Assembly: GCF_035593305.1 (NCBI RefSeq)
Contig: NZ_CP141615.1
Location: 1,981,722 to 2,045,721, forward strand
Length of the DNA: 64,000 nt
Source: Limnochorda sp. L945t
Lineage (GTDB): Bacteria; Bacillota; Limnochordia; Limnochordales; Geochordaceae
Reading direction: 5' to 3'
The position numbers and the translations under genes are program-made. The notes under the pieces were generated by a model that worked only from the letters and a program-made list of their open reading frames with translations, was not told the origin of the DNA and made no database searches. Below, piece after piece: positions 9,862-18,740 of the stretch. How positions within the stretch are numbered: position 1 is the first letter of the stretch; the number at the start of each line of letters is the position of its first letter.

Positions 9862-10809
9862 ATGCCCCAGCCACCCCGGATCCTGGTCGTCGGCACCTCC
9901 AACACGGATCTCGTCACCCGTATCCCCCGGATGCCCCGGATGGGAGAGACCTTGATCGGGCATCGGTTCCACATGGGCTGCGGGGGCAAGGGGGCCAACC
10001 AGGCCGTGATGGCGGCCCGGCTCGGAGCGCAGGTGACCATGGTGACCAAGCTCGGCCGCGACACGTTCGGGCAGATGACCATCGACAACTACCGCAAGCA
10101 CGGCGTGGACACCCGGTACGTCTTCTGGGACGATGAGGCCTCTTCTGGAGTCGCGACCATCTTCGTGGACGACGAGGGCCACAACCTCATCGCGATCGTA
10201 CCGGGGGCAAGCTACCGCCTCACCCCGGCCGAAGTCCGCCAGGCCGAGCCGGCGATCGCCGGCTCGGACGTCGTGGTAGGGGGCTTCGAGGTGCCGGTGG
10301 AGGTCACCGCCGAGGCGCTGCGGCTCGCCCGCAAGCACGGCCGCACGACCATCCTCAACCCGGCGCCGGCCCTGCCCATGCCGGACGAGCTCTTCGAGCT
10401 GAGCGACGTCCTGTCCCCCAACGAGGGAGAAGCCGAGACGCTCAGCGGCGTGGCAATCCACGACCCCGAGAGCGCGCGGGATGCGGCTTGCCGCTTGCTC
10501 GAACGGGGGGCACGGGCGGTGGTCATCACCATGGGCGAGCGAGGAGCGCTGCTGTGCGAGGCGGGCGGAGCCGCGCAGTTTTTCCCGGCCTTCCAGGTGA
10601 AGGCGGTGGACACCACGGGCGCCGGCGACGCCTTCATCGGGGCCCTGGCGGCCCGTATCGGGATGGGAGAGCCCCTGGCCCGGGCCGTGGTGTTCGCCAA
10701 CGCGGCGGCGGCGCTCTCCGTCACCAGGATGGGGACTCAGGTATCGTTCCCGGCATTGCAGGAGGTCGAGGATTTGCTGCCCCAGGCGCCGCAGGCCCGC
10801 CGCCTGTGA
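9862..10809 (+). CDS. rbsK: ribokinase, PfkB family
   Basis: 315 residues from the ATG at 9862, preceded by GGAGG. Both PfkB signatures are present: GCGGKGANQAVMAARLGA near residue 40, and DTTGAGDAFIGAL near residue 252, whose last Asp is the catalytic base. Ribokinase phosphorylates ribose at O5. It could use ribose 1-phosphate-derived sugar from the nucleoside phosphorylase 3.6 kb downstream, though they are not in one operon. A related sugar kinase specificity cannot be excluded. Confidence 0.88.
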   Translation: MPQPPRILVVGTSNTDLVTRIPRMPRMGETLIGHRFHMGCGGKGANQAVMAARLGAQVTMVTKLGRDTFGQMTIDNYRKHGVDTRYVFWDDEASSGVATIFVDDEGHNLIAIVPGASYRLTPAEVRQAEPAIAGSDVVVGGFEVPVEVTAEALRLARKHGRTTILNPAPALPMPDELFELSDVLSPNEGEAETLSGVAIHDPESARDAACRLLERGARAVVITMGERGALLCEAGGAAQFFPAFQVKAVDTTGAGDAFIGALAARIGMGEPLARAVVFANAAAALSVTRMGTQVSFPALQEVEDLLPQAPQARRL

Positions 10810-10838
10810 GAACGGCCTTGCCCGCGGGGTTGGTGTCC

Positions 10839-11348
10839 ATGTCGAAAAGGCCGTTCATCGGCGTCGTCGGTGAGCAGGAGTGTGCCCCGGAGATGGCGGC
10901 GCTGGCGGAGCGCGTGGGCGAGGCCCTTGCCCGGCGCGGCGCCGTGCTGGTGTGCGGGGGCATGGGCGGCGTGATGGAGGCGGCGGCGCGCGGGGCCAAA
11001 CGGGCCGGGGGGCTCACGGTGGGCATCCTGCCCGGAGCTCACCGGTCGTCGGCCAACCCCTTCATCGACGTGCCCATCGTGACCAATTTGGGAGAGGCAC
11101 GCAACAGCATCGTGGTGCGTTCGGCGCAGGCCATCGTCGCCGTGGGCGGCAGCTACGGGACCCTGAGCGAGATCGCGTTCGCCCTCAAGCTCGGGATCCC
11201 GGTGGTGGGCCTTGCGACCTGGCGGTTGGACAAAGACGGGCACGGCCGAGAAGGCTTCCAAGACCCCATCGTGCGAGTCAGCGACCCGGAGACAGCCGTG
11301 GAGACGGCGCTTCGCCTGGCCACCCAATACCCGGAAACCATCCCGTGA
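10839..11348 (+). CDS. TIGR00725-type Rossmann nucleotide-binding protein (LOG/lysine decarboxylase-like fold)
   Basis: 169 residues. The glycine-rich CGGMGGVMEAAARGAK (about residue 40) and GGSYGTLSEI (about 104) are the family signatures. Relatives of the LOG fold hydrolyse nucleotide monophosphates or bind nucleotides; the role of the TIGR00725 branch is unproven. It follows rbsK by 29 bases on the same strand and may be co-transcribed. A GTG at 10833 is an alternative start. Confidence 0.75.
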   Translation: MSKRPFIGVVGEQECAPEMAALAERVGEALARRGAVLVCGGMGGVMEAAARGAKRAGGLTVGILPGAHRSSANPFIDVPIVTNLGEARNSIVVRSAQAIVAVGGSYGTLSEIAFALKLGIPVVGLATWRLDKDGHGREGFQDPIVRVSDPETAVETALRLATQYPETIP

Positions 11349-11352
11349 AGGA

Positions 11353-12354
11353 TCACCCGGCCCGCCGATCGGTAAGGGCAGGCCGCCCTTCCAGGCTACC
11401 GGGGGGAACCAACCTGATGGCGTCGGGCCGCACGCGCAGCCGCTCCCGCGCGATCTGGCTCACGGCCCGCTCGAACTCGGGTAGACTTCCAGGCGCTGAC
11501 GCCACCGCCACGGCCGGCCGGGCTTCGATCTCCAGCGTGAGCGAGTCCCGGAAATCCACCCGCTCCACCGTGGCGACGACCCGGGCAGCGCCGGCGACGT
11601 ACGCGGTTATCACCTTCGGATCGGCCCGCATCAGCTCCGGAGGGCCCTCGGCAATCACGGATCCGTGGTCGAGCACGACGAGCTCCTCGCAGAGGGCCAT
11701 GACCACGTCCATGTGGTGTTCGATCAGCACGACGGTACAGCCAAGCTCGTCGTGGGCGTCGAGGATGAAGCGGGCCATGTACTCCTTCTCCTCCTGGTTC
11801 ATGCCGGCCATGGGCTCGTCGAGGATCAAGAGCCTCGGCTTGGCCGCCAGCGCACGGGCGAGCTCGACCCGCTTTTGCAGGCCGATGGGCAATAGCTCTA
11901 CCGGCTCCTGGCGAACTCCCTCGAGCTGCAAGTAGTCGATGATCTCCTCCACCTCTCGGCGATGCCGTACCTCCGTTCCCTGCCCCCACCACCAATACAG
12001 CGCCGTGCTCAACACCCCGGGACGGAGCCGTACGTGGCGACCCAACAGGACGTTGTCGAGCACGCTCATACCCCGGAAGAGTGCGAGGTTCTGGAAGGTG
12101 CGCGCGATACCCAGGGAAGCGATGCGGTGTGGCCGGAGGCCCGTGACGTCCTGCCCGTCGAAGAGTATGCGGCCACCCTGCGGCGGGTAGAACCCCGTAA
12201 TGACGTTGACGAGCGTGGTCTTTCCGCTACCGTTGGGCCCGACCACGCCCAGTATGCTCCCCGCACGCACCCGTATGGTGACCCCGTCAAGGGCTTTGAT
12301 GCCGCCGAAGGATCGTTGAATCTCAACGCAGTCGAGAACGTACGGCGCCTGCAC
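11353..12354 (-). CDS. LivG-type ABC transporter ATPase with a C-terminal PaaK-like tail
   Basis: 333 residues from the GTG at 12354, which has an AGGGG site; an ATG at 12384 has no close site. Walker A is GPNGSGKT (39-46), the signature region is LPIGLQKRVELARAL, Walker B is LLILDEP (175-181) and the switch is EHHMD. The LivG-like W/G-rich insert supports the branched-chain amino-acid ATPase group. Normal LivG ends near residue 255. Here about 75 more residues follow (DSLTLEIEARP ... IRLVPPGSLEG) that resemble the C-terminal domain of phenylacetate-CoA ligases. No permease or binding protein lies beside it. Confidence 0.82.
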   Translation of the reverse strand: MQAPYVLDCVEIQRSFGGIKALDGVTIRVRAGSILGVVGPNGSGKTTLVNVITGFYPPQGGRILFDGQDVTGLRPHRIASLGIARTFQNLALFRGMSVLDNVLLGRHVRLRPGVLSTALYWWWGQGTEVRHRREVEEIIDYLQLEGVRQEPVELLPIGLQKRVELARALAAKPRLLILDEPMAGMNQEEKEYMARFILDAHDELGCTVVLIEHHMDVVMALCEELVVLDHGSVIAEGPPELMRADPKVITAYVAGAARVVATVERVDFRDSLTLEIEARPAVAVASAPGSLPEFERAVSQIARERLRVRPDAIRLVPPGSLEGRPALTDRRAG

Positions 12355-12633
12355 CCCGTGTGAGCCCCTCGCTCGGCGTCCCATGCCGCCCGGCCTCGCC
12401 CGCCGCCTCCGGAGCAGACGGCGTCAGGCGAATGTGAATGCGACGACAATCCCGTCGATCCCGTACGCAACCTTGAAACCGTTTATACACGCGCACAGCC
12501 TGCGCTGTCAACCCTCGTCCTCCCCGGCTTCGCACCAGCCCTGAGCCGCAGTGCCGAGGCGTCTCCTCGCACCCCCGTGGCCTCTCCTGCTGCCGGCGGA
12601 CAGAGAGGGAGGACGACCCAGGAGATTGCCCCC

Positions 12634-12662
12634 TTGACGCCGATTTCATCAAGGTGTACTTG
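12634..12662 (+). promoter_or_regulatory. putative sigma-A promoter of the GntR-phosphorylase operon
   Basis: TTGACG (12634-12639) is followed 17 bases later by TACTTG (12657-12662). The -35 is good and the -10 weak. The -10 overlaps the inverted repeat at 12659-12678. Confidence 0.4.
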
Positions 12663-12678
12663 TAAGATGTCAGACAAG
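12659..12678. promoter_or_regulatory. GntR-type operator candidate
   Basis: CTTGT and ACAAG flank 10 bases (AAGATGTCAG), a dyad that contains the TGTCAGACA-like core common for GntR-family sites. It overlaps the -10 region and lies 22 bases before the regulator start, which fits autorepression. Confidence 0.45.
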
Positions 12679-12700
12679 CTCCGGCCCGGAGGCATGGCCT

Positions 12701-13471
12701 TTGTCCGAAGAGCTTCGCATCCAACACCGGAGGCGCCGCCTCCCCCTCTACGCGGAGGTCCAGCAGGATCTCCGGCAACTCATCCAGTCATGGCCCCGCT
12801 CCGCCCCCTTGCCCAGCGAGCCCAAGCTCGCCTCCCAGCTGGGGGTCAGCCGGCCTACCGTTCGAGAGGCCCTGCACGCGCTCGAGCGGGAAGGGCTGAT
12901 CCTGAGGCGCCAGGGTGTAGGGACCTTCGTGCTCGGTCCCGATCGCTCGGTCACCACCGGGCTGGAAGAGCTCCGAGGAATCCCGCGGATCATCCGGGCA
13001 AGCGGCAAAGAGCCATGCATCGACCATCAACAGTGGAGCCTGGAGCCTGCGACTCCGGACGTGGCCGGGGCGCTCCAGGTCTCCCCGGGTGACACGGTGG
13101 TCGCCATCCGGCAGGTGTACCGGGCCGACGGGCATCCCATCGCCCTGGGTGTCAGCCGGCTGCCGCAGCGTGTCGGCGTGCCCCTGGATGTCCTGGGCCG
13201 CGAGGCGATCGACGCCGGGCAGCAGGGGCGGCCGCTTTTCGAGGTGCTGGACCAGGTCGCCCGCCGCCGCGTGCGGTACGCCGTGGCCGAGATTGCGGCC
13301 GAACTGCCCGACGCCGAGCTGACGGCCTTGCTGGAGGTCGATCCGGCAACCCCGCTCGTCAAACTCACGGAGACCCATTTCGACGATCGCAACGTCCCCA
13401 TCATCCACTCCGTGGACTACATCGTCTGGCACCGCTTCAAGCTCCAAATCGTGCGCCAGCGCCGCACGTGA
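12701..13471 (+). CDS. GntR-family (HutC subfamily) transcriptional regulator
   Basis: 256 residues from a TTG with GGAGG 8 bases upstream. A winged helix lies at about 15-80 ([22 protein letters not shown]) and a UTRA effector domain at about 95-250. HutC-type regulators release DNA on binding a small metabolite. It is the first gene of the operon with a nucleoside phosphorylase and a CUT1 importer, so the effector is probably a nucleoside or phosphosugar. Confidence 0.88.
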   Translation: MSEELRIQHRRRRLPLYAEVQQDLRQLIQSWPRSAPLPSEPKLASQLGVSRPTVREALHALEREGLILRRQGVGTFVLGPDRSVTTGLEELRGIPRIIRASGKEPCIDHQQWSLEPATPDVAGALQVSPGDTVVAIRQVYRADGHPIALGVSRLPQRVGVPLDVLGREAIDAGQQGRPLFEVLDQVARRRVRYAVAEIAAELPDAELTALLEVDPATPLVKLTETHFDDRNVPIIHSVDYIVWHRFKLQIVRQRRT

Positions 13472-13501
13472 CGCATCCTGGACAGGAAGAGGGGTCACGC
13501 A

Positions 13502-14341
13502 TTGGAGGGTCACCTGGAACGTTCGGACTACCGCCAACCGACGGGGCTCGAAGGAAAGCGCCAGTACCACATCGCCTGCGGTCCCGGCGACGTCCCGAGC
13601 ACCGTCATCGTGCCGGGAGACCAGGGGCGCGTCCCGCTCATCGTCAGTGAACTGGCGAACGCCCGGCTCATCGCCGACAACCGCGGCCTCATCACCTACC
13701 GGGGACGGTACCGGGACGTGGACGTGGGTGTCACGTCGACCGGCATGGGCGGGCCGTCGGCGGCAATCGCCTACGAAGAGCTCATCAACCTCGGGGTAAC
13801 CGTACTGATCCGAGTGGGCAGCGTTGCAGGCCTTCAGCCCGAGCTCGAGGAAGGCGATCTCGTGATCCCGTACGCCTGCGTGCGGGACGACGGGGTCAGC
13901 CGCTATTACGTCCCTGAGAACTACCCCGCGGCCGCGAGCCCACCGGTGTACCAGGCCCTCATACAGGCGGCCGGCGAGATGGGTTACCGATTCCACACGG
14001 GGATCAACTGGACCCACTCCGCGTTTTATGCGCGAACCCCCGAGTACTTCGATCAGTGGGTCCGAAAACGCGTCGTGTCCATGGAGATGGAAGCGGCCGC
14101 GCTGATGGTGGTGGCCTCGCTGCGCGGGGTCCACTCGGGCTTCATCGGTACCGTCTATGCCAACCGGTACCGCCAGAGCCGTTCGGAGCGAGTGGATCTC
14201 AGCGTCGACTCTCCATCCCGCGACGTGATCCAGCGCGGGGTGCGAGCATCCATCCGGATTGCGCTCGAAGCGGCCCGGTTGCTGGCCCATCAGCTGCAAT
14301 CGGGGTCGCCCGACGGGAAGAACGAGAGAGGGGAGCCGTGA
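13502..14341 (+). CDS. nucleoside phosphorylase (PNP/UDP family, uridine phosphorylase-like)
   Basis: 279 residues from a TTG with a GAGGGG site 7 bases upstream. The phosphate-binding VIVPGDQGRV, the central TSTGMGGPSAAIAYEEL, and the ribose-binding SMEMEAAAL mark the trimeric/hexameric phosphorylase superfamily. It would split imported nucleosides into base and ribose 1-phosphate. It lies 30 bases after the GntR gene and one base before the SBP gene. Purine or pyrimidine preference cannot be settled from the sequence alone. Confidence 0.85.
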   Translation: MEGHLERSDYRQPTGLEGKRQYHIACGPGDVPSTVIVPGDQGRVPLIVSELANARLIADNRGLITYRGRYRDVDVGVTSTGMGGPSAAIAYEELINLGVTVLIRVGSVAGLQPELEEGDLVIPYACVRDDGVSRYYVPENYPAAASPPVYQALIQAAGEMGYRFHTGINWTHSAFYARTPEYFDQWVRKRVVSMEMEAAALMVVASLRGVHSGFIGTVYANRYRQSRSERVDLSVDSPSRDVIQRGVRASIRIALEAARLLAHQLQSGSPDGKNERGEP

Positions 14342-14342
14342 A

Positions 14343-15656
14343 ATGCAGGGCAAGCGGACATGGCTGAGTCGCTTTGCATGGGCCGCGGCGGTGGCGTCGA
14401 TGGCGCTCCTCGCCGGTGCTCAGGCGCTGGCCGCGCCCGTAAGAGTGCGGGTGGTCAGCGAGTTCGGCATTCATACCGAGGCCTGGAAGACGCAGATCCA
14501 GCCGTTCGAGGAGAAGACAGGCATCGACGTCGTCCTCGAACAAGTGCCCTACGCCAACTACCTCGATTATCTGACCCTCAACTTCACCAGCGGGAGGCCC
14601 GCATTCGACGTCGCGTACGTGAGCATGCTCTGGTACCCGTCGTTTGCGACGGCCGGTTACCTCGAGCCCCTCGATGGGTTGCTCGGCGACGCCATGCGGC
14701 AGGACATGCCCGGCATCGTCAACGCCGTTCAGCAAGGGCATCTGTACTTCATCCCGTACATGAACGAGCTGGGCGGTATCGTCTACCGGACGGACCTCTT
14801 CAACGATCCGAAGGAAAAGGCGGCCTTCAGGGAGCGCTACGGCTACGAACTGGCGCCCCCAAGGACGCTGGCTCAATACCGGGATGTCGCGGAGTTCTTC
14901 CACCGTCCTCCCAAGCTCTACGGGGTAACGTTGATGGGTAAGCGGAGCATCTTCCTGGCGACACACTTCCTCAACCGGCTATGGGCGTACGGCGGGAAAC
15001 TGTTGGACGAGCGGATGCACCCCGCCTTCGATGGGCCTGAGGGTGTGCGAGCGCTCAACGAAGTCAAGGAGATGTTCCGGTTCGCCAACCCGGCGGCTTA
15101 CTCCTACGACTTCCAGGAAGCGCTCACCGAGTTCACGTCGGGTCGAAGTGCCATGGCCGAATTGTGGACGACGGGGCTCTTTTATGCCAACGACCCGAAG
15201 TCCTCCAAGATCGCCGGCAAGGCTTCGTTCGTGGGCTTCCCCAGGCCCGACGGACAGGCGGGCAAGAAGCTGCCCATGCTGTACATCTCGTGGGGGTTCG
15301 TCGTGAGCGCCCGGTCGCCGGTCAAGGAGCAGGCCATCCAATGGGTGCAGCACGTCACCGGCACGGCTCCCATGATTGCGGCGGCTCCGGTCGGTAACAT
15401 CCCGGCACGGCTGTCGGCTCTGCGGAGTCCCGTGCTACAGGGGAAGATGCCGTGGTTGGGGGCTTTCGAGGATGCGCTGTCTCACTGTGTACCGACCCCG
15501 ATGGTCCCGCTCATCCCGGAGGGGCCGCCGATCGTCAACGAGGCGATCGCACCGGCCGTCTCCAGCTTCCTGTCAGGTGAAAGGGGCGCAGACCAAGCCC
15601 TGAGGGACGCAGCCGCCCAAGTGGATCGCATGATGAAGGACGCGGGTTATTACTGA
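14343..15656 (+). CDS. ABC transporter substrate-binding protein (family 1)
   Basis: 437 residues from the ATG at 14343 with an AGGGGAG site. A signal peptide covers about 1-30 (AAAVASMALLAGAQALA) without a lipobox. The mature start VRVVSEFGIHTEAWKTQIQPFEEKTGI is typical of carbohydrate-binding SBPs. Genetic linkage to a nucleoside phosphorylase suggests a nucleoside or ribose-like ligand. The stop overlaps the next start (TGATG). Confidence 0.9.
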   Translation: MQGKRTWLSRFAWAAAVASMALLAGAQALAAPVRVRVVSEFGIHTEAWKTQIQPFEEKTGIDVVLEQVPYANYLDYLTLNFTSGRPAFDVAYVSMLWYPSFATAGYLEPLDGLLGDAMRQDMPGIVNAVQQGHLYFIPYMNELGGIVYRTDLFNDPKEKAAFRERYGYELAPPRTLAQYRDVAEFFHRPPKLYGVTLMGKRSIFLATHFLNRLWAYGGKLLDERMHPAFDGPEGVRALNEVKEMFRFANPAAYSYDFQEALTEFTSGRSAMAELWTTGLFYANDPKSSKIAGKASFVGFPRPDGQAGKKLPMLYISWGFVVSARSPVKEQAIQWVQHVTGTAPMIAAAPVGNIPARLSALRSPVLQGKMPWLGAFEDALSHCVPTPMVPLIPEGPPIVNEAIAPAVSSFLSGERGADQALRDAAAQVDRMMKDAGYY

Positions 15657-16621
15657 TGCTCGGACAGACCCTCAAGAGCATGCGGGGCGGGGCCCTCCCG
15701 CCCCATGGCCTCTTCATCCGGACACGGACGGTTGGGTCACCCGGTCGTAAACGCCGGTATGTGCCGGAGGCAGCACCGTACCTCGCTCCAGGGCTCGGCT
15801 TCCTCGCCCTGATATTCGCCGTCCCCCTGGCCTACAGCGTGGGCGTGTCGTTGGTCCGGTGGAGCCTCCTGCGACCCGACCTGGGCGTACGCTGGGCTGG
15901 CCTGGCCAACTTCCAACGCATGCTGATGGATCCTCTCACGTGGCAGACACTGGGGCGTACCCTCTTCTTCGTCGTGGGCGCCGTCGTCCTGGAGCTTTTC
16001 CTCGGGACCATCACCGCCTTCGCCCTCCACCGGGGACTACCGGGAAGCCGGGTCATCACCTCCATCATCCTCGTGCCCTTCATGATGACCCCCGTGGTGG
16101 CCGCGTTCGCCTGGCGGTTTCTGCTCAACAACGACTTCGGGCCGTTGCCCTGGCTCTTCCGGTGGCTTGGATGGACGGCCCTGGTCGATCCGCCCGTGCT
16201 GGCCAACCCGGCGCTCGTGCTACCCGTCTTGATCGGCCTGGACGCCTGGCAGGCCTTCCCCTTCGTGACTCTCGTCGTGCTGGCAGGGTTGAAGGCGTTG
16301 CCGGCGGAGCCGTTCGAAGCGAGCCTGGTAGACGGAGCGGGAGCGTGGCAGCGCCTGTGGCATATCACGATTCCGCTGTTGAGGCCTGCCTTCCTCGTGG
16401 CCGTCGTCATCCGCACCTTGAGCGCCCTGCGTTTGTTCGACGCGGTCTATGTCGTGACCGGCGGCGGGCCAGGGTCGTCCAGCGAAGTGTTGAGCTTCTA
16501 TACCTATCGCATGGCCTTCCAGAGCTACCAGCTCGGATACGCAGGAGCACTCGGCGTTCTTTCGCTGATCGTGGCGCTATTGATGACGCTCGCATACCGC
16601 AAAGGGATCGGGTGGGAATGA
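15656..16621 (+). CDS. CUT1 ABC transporter permease (MalF type)
   Basis: 321 residues; its ATG overlaps the SBP stop by one base. After a basic N-terminus of about 40 residues, six helices are predicted. The coupling loop is PFEASLVDGAGAWQRLW. It pairs with the next permease, which overlaps it by four bases. Confidence 0.92.
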   Translation: MLGQTLKSMRGGALPPHGLFIRTRTVGSPGRKRRYVPEAAPYLAPGLGFLALIFAVPLAYSVGVSLVRWSLLRPDLGVRWAGLANFQRMLMDPLTWQTLGRTLFFVVGAVVLELFLGTITAFALHRGLPGSRVITSIILVPFMMTPVVAAFAWRFLLNNDFGPLPWLFRWLGWTALVDPPVLANPALVLPVLIGLDAWQAFPFVTLVVLAGLKALPAEPFEASLVDGAGAWQRLWHITIPLLRPAFLVAVVIRTLSALRLFDAVYVVTGGGPGSSSEVLSFYTYRMAFQSYQLGYAGALGVLSLIVALLMTLAYRKGIGWE

Positions 16622-17457
16622 TGAGCAGTCGCTCGTGGGCCCGGCCGGCCGGGGACCTGGCCGCCGCAGCGTGGCTCCTGGGGGTGGTCGCGTGGAGTCT
16701 CTATCCCGTGGTCTGGGTGGTCGTCTCGTCGCTGAAGCCGCAAGCCGAACAGTTTGCCGTACCGCCGGCATGGTGGCCCCGGCAGCCGAGCCTGGACAAC
16801 TACCGGCACTTCCTGTCCAGCCATGAGGTCCTTCGGGTCATCGCCAACACCATCGTGGTCACAACCGGTGGGGTCGCCGTGGCCTTATTCCTGGGAGTGC
16901 CGATGGCGTATGCCCTCTCCCGGTTTCGCCTGCGGTCGGGAGAGACGGTGAGCTTCTTGATCCTGCTGGCACGCATGACGCCGCCGGTCGTCATGATTCT
17001 CCCCTTCTTCGTCGGCGCTCGCTGGATCGGCCTCGCAGGGACGCGCACGGTACTGGTGCTGGCGGGTGCCTTCCTGGCGCTGCCCTTTGCCGTGTGGATG
17101 ATGCGGGGTTTCTTCGCGGAGATTCCCGTGGAGTTGGAAGAGGCAGCCATGGTCGATGGCGCCACGCGCTCGAGGGCGGCCCTGCGCGTGGTGGTTCCGC
17201 TGACGGCCCCCGGGCTGGCGGCGACTGCCGTGCTATGTGCCATCCTGGTGTGGAACGAGTTCCTGTTCCCGCTGGTACTGGGTGGGGCCGAGGCGCGCAC
17301 CCTGCCGGTCCTCGTCAGCATGTACGTGACAGAGAAGGCCGTCGACTGGGGAACCATGAGCGCGGCAGGCGTCGTGACCGCCCTTCCCCTCGTCGTGTTC
17401 GGCTTGTTGATCCAGAAGTACCTGGTCCAGGGGTTGACCGCGGGGAGCATCAAGTAA
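16618..17457 (+). CDS. CUT1 ABC transporter permease (MalG type)
   Basis: 279 residues. The start ATG (16618) lies in an ATGA overlap with the previous stop; a second ATG follows directly. Coupling loop LEEAAMVDGATRSRAAL and the C-terminal GLTAGSIK are MalG-like. It is the last gene of the operon, and no ATPase gene follows. Confidence 0.92.
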   Translation: MMSSRSWARPAGDLAAAAWLLGVVAWSLYPVVWVVVSSLKPQAEQFAVPPAWWPRQPSLDNYRHFLSSHEVLRVIANTIVVTTGGVAVALFLGVPMAYALSRFRLRSGETVSFLILLARMTPPVVMILPFFVGARWIGLAGTRTVLVLAGAFLALPFAVWMMRGFFAEIPVELEEAAMVDGATRSRAALRVVVPLTAPGLAATAVLCAILVWNEFLFPLVLGGAEARTLPVLVSMYVTEKAVDWGTMSAAGVVTALPLVVFGLLIQKYLVQGLTAGSIK

Positions 17458-17542
17458 GCTCCGGCCAAGGGGTTTACCGACCCACTGCGGCCCTCAGCGA
17501 CGTCGACTTCACCACGCCCGAATACGGGCGCATCGCAGGCCT

Positions 17543-17812
17543 GGACTTGATTGCTGTTTCCCGAACTACTCCGGGGGCGTAAGCGCCCTCGCCTTGTTGG
17601 CGGTGACCCTCCTGAGCGCGGCGGAACAGGCCCGCGCCATTGGCATGCGACGGGCACTCGGGGCCACGCGTGGCCGTATCATGCTGGAGGTGCTGGCCAA
17701 GACGTCCACCATGGCAGGACTCGGCGGGGCAGTGGCGGCAGCAGCCGCCCGGCCGATGAGCCGGCTGCTGACGCCCATCCTCCTCACACCTGGTGGGATA
17801 TTCAGAATCCCT
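17543..17812 (+). pseudogene. relic of an FtsX/MacB-type permease (C-terminal fragment)
   Basis: A frame in this stretch encodes ALALLAVTLLSAAEQARAIG followed by MRRALGATRGRIMLEVLAKT. This matches the cytoplasmic loop (TxRxxEIGxRxALGAT) and next helix of MacB/FtsX permeases. No start or upstream domain remains and the reading frame decays past 17.8 kb. It fills most of the 459-base gap between the importer operon and the next gene. Confidence 0.45.
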
Positions 17813-17916
17813 CCCAGTAATCTTCACAATGCGTTCACAGGGTCGGGTGCCCGGCGTGCTACAGTCGCGCTCGGAGTACCCAAGTCCACGGAAGCCTTCA
17901 AGGACGGTGAACCAGC

Positions 17917-18435
17917 TTGCTACAACGCATCCAGGCCCGAGCACGCCTTCATTTGCCCGAGTGGAGTTTGGTCCTGGTCGGCCTGGGGTTCCTCACGGTG
18001 CTCGCCGAACTGCTCGTGACCCGGCACACGGACGGCCCCCAGATCATGGCAGTGGTCGCGGCCCTGATCGGCTTGTTGTTGGCCGGAGCCGCCTTCCTCC
18101 TGCACGGGCGTGCGGCGGTCTGGGCGGCCGTGCTTCTCGCACTCCTCGCCATATCAGGCCCGATCGGGGTCGCCGAACACGCCCAGCGCCGCGGCTTCCC
18201 GCCGGGTTTCCCCTCGGAGGGGCGTTTCGAGCAGCCCGAAGGCTTCCAGCGCAGGTCCATTCCGGTCGCTCGCGCGCAAGGGCTCCCGGCTCCGTCCTTC
18301 CGCCGCAGGGAAATGCCCCCGCCTTTTGCGCCCCTTGCCCTGTCCGGCCTCGCCCTCTTCGGCGCCGTGGCCACGCTGGCCAGGGTGCCCGGGGACAGCA
18401 CGGGCGGCGGCCCGGCAGGTAGCAAGCGGTCATGA
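17917..18435 (+). CDS. hypothetical membrane protein
   Basis: 172 residues from a TTG. Two or three predicted helices lie at about 16-35, 42-62 and 66-84, and a fourth near 143-158. Between them is an Arg/Pro-rich loop with no recognised motif. I do not recognise the family. Function is unknown. Confidence 0.5.
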   Translation: MLQRIQARARLHLPEWSLVLVGLGFLTVLAELLVTRHTDGPQIMAVVAALIGLLLAGAAFLLHGRAAVWAAVLLALLAISGPIGVAEHAQRRGFPPGFPSEGRFEQPEGFQRRSIPVARAQGLPAPSFRRREMPPPFAPLALSGLALFGAVATLARVPGDSTGGGPAGSKRS

Positions 18436-18603
18436 ACCGGCGGGCCGTCTGCTCCACCGACGTTGCCACGAAGCCGCTCGTTGGACCTTCGCGAGGTGCC
18501 GCCGGAGTGCGCGACCTCAACCGGGGTAAATGAAGGGTGCGCAGGCCGCCCGAAGAGTACACCGTACACCCCCGGGAGGGCGACGTTGGCTGCTCCTCGG
18601 GAT

Positions 18604-18690
18604 TGGTGCCGGCGGCGGGAGTCGAACCCGCATGGGGGGTCACCCCACTCGATTTTGAGTCGAGCGCGTATGCCATTCCGCCACGCCGGC
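18604..18690 (-). tRNA. tRNA-Leu (anticodon CAA)
   Basis: The reverse strand folds with acceptor GCCGGCG/CGCCGGC, a 7-base anticodon loop CTCAAAA (anticodon CAA, codon UUG), the long variable arm expected of Leu tRNAs, T-arm GGGTTCGACTCCC, discriminator A and an encoded CCA. Confidence 0.95.
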
Positions 18691-18710
18691 ACACGACGGG
18701 AAGCGAGCCC

Positions 18711-18740
18711 ATGATACCAACGGTCGCCGGCAGCCGTCAA
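18711..18740 (-). promoter_or_regulatory. promoter of tRNA-Leu
   Basis: On the reverse strand TTGACG is followed after 18 bases by TATCAT, 20 bases before the tRNA. The -35 overlaps the stop codon of the HEPN gene. Confidence 0.65.

Larger units (their letters stand above)
12355..12700. other. divergent intergenic region
   Basis: About 346 bases between the LivG-like gene and the GntR gene, with no credible gene. It holds the promoter and operator-like dyad of the GntR gene at its right end. The left half has no strong promoter that I can recognise. Confidence 0.5.
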
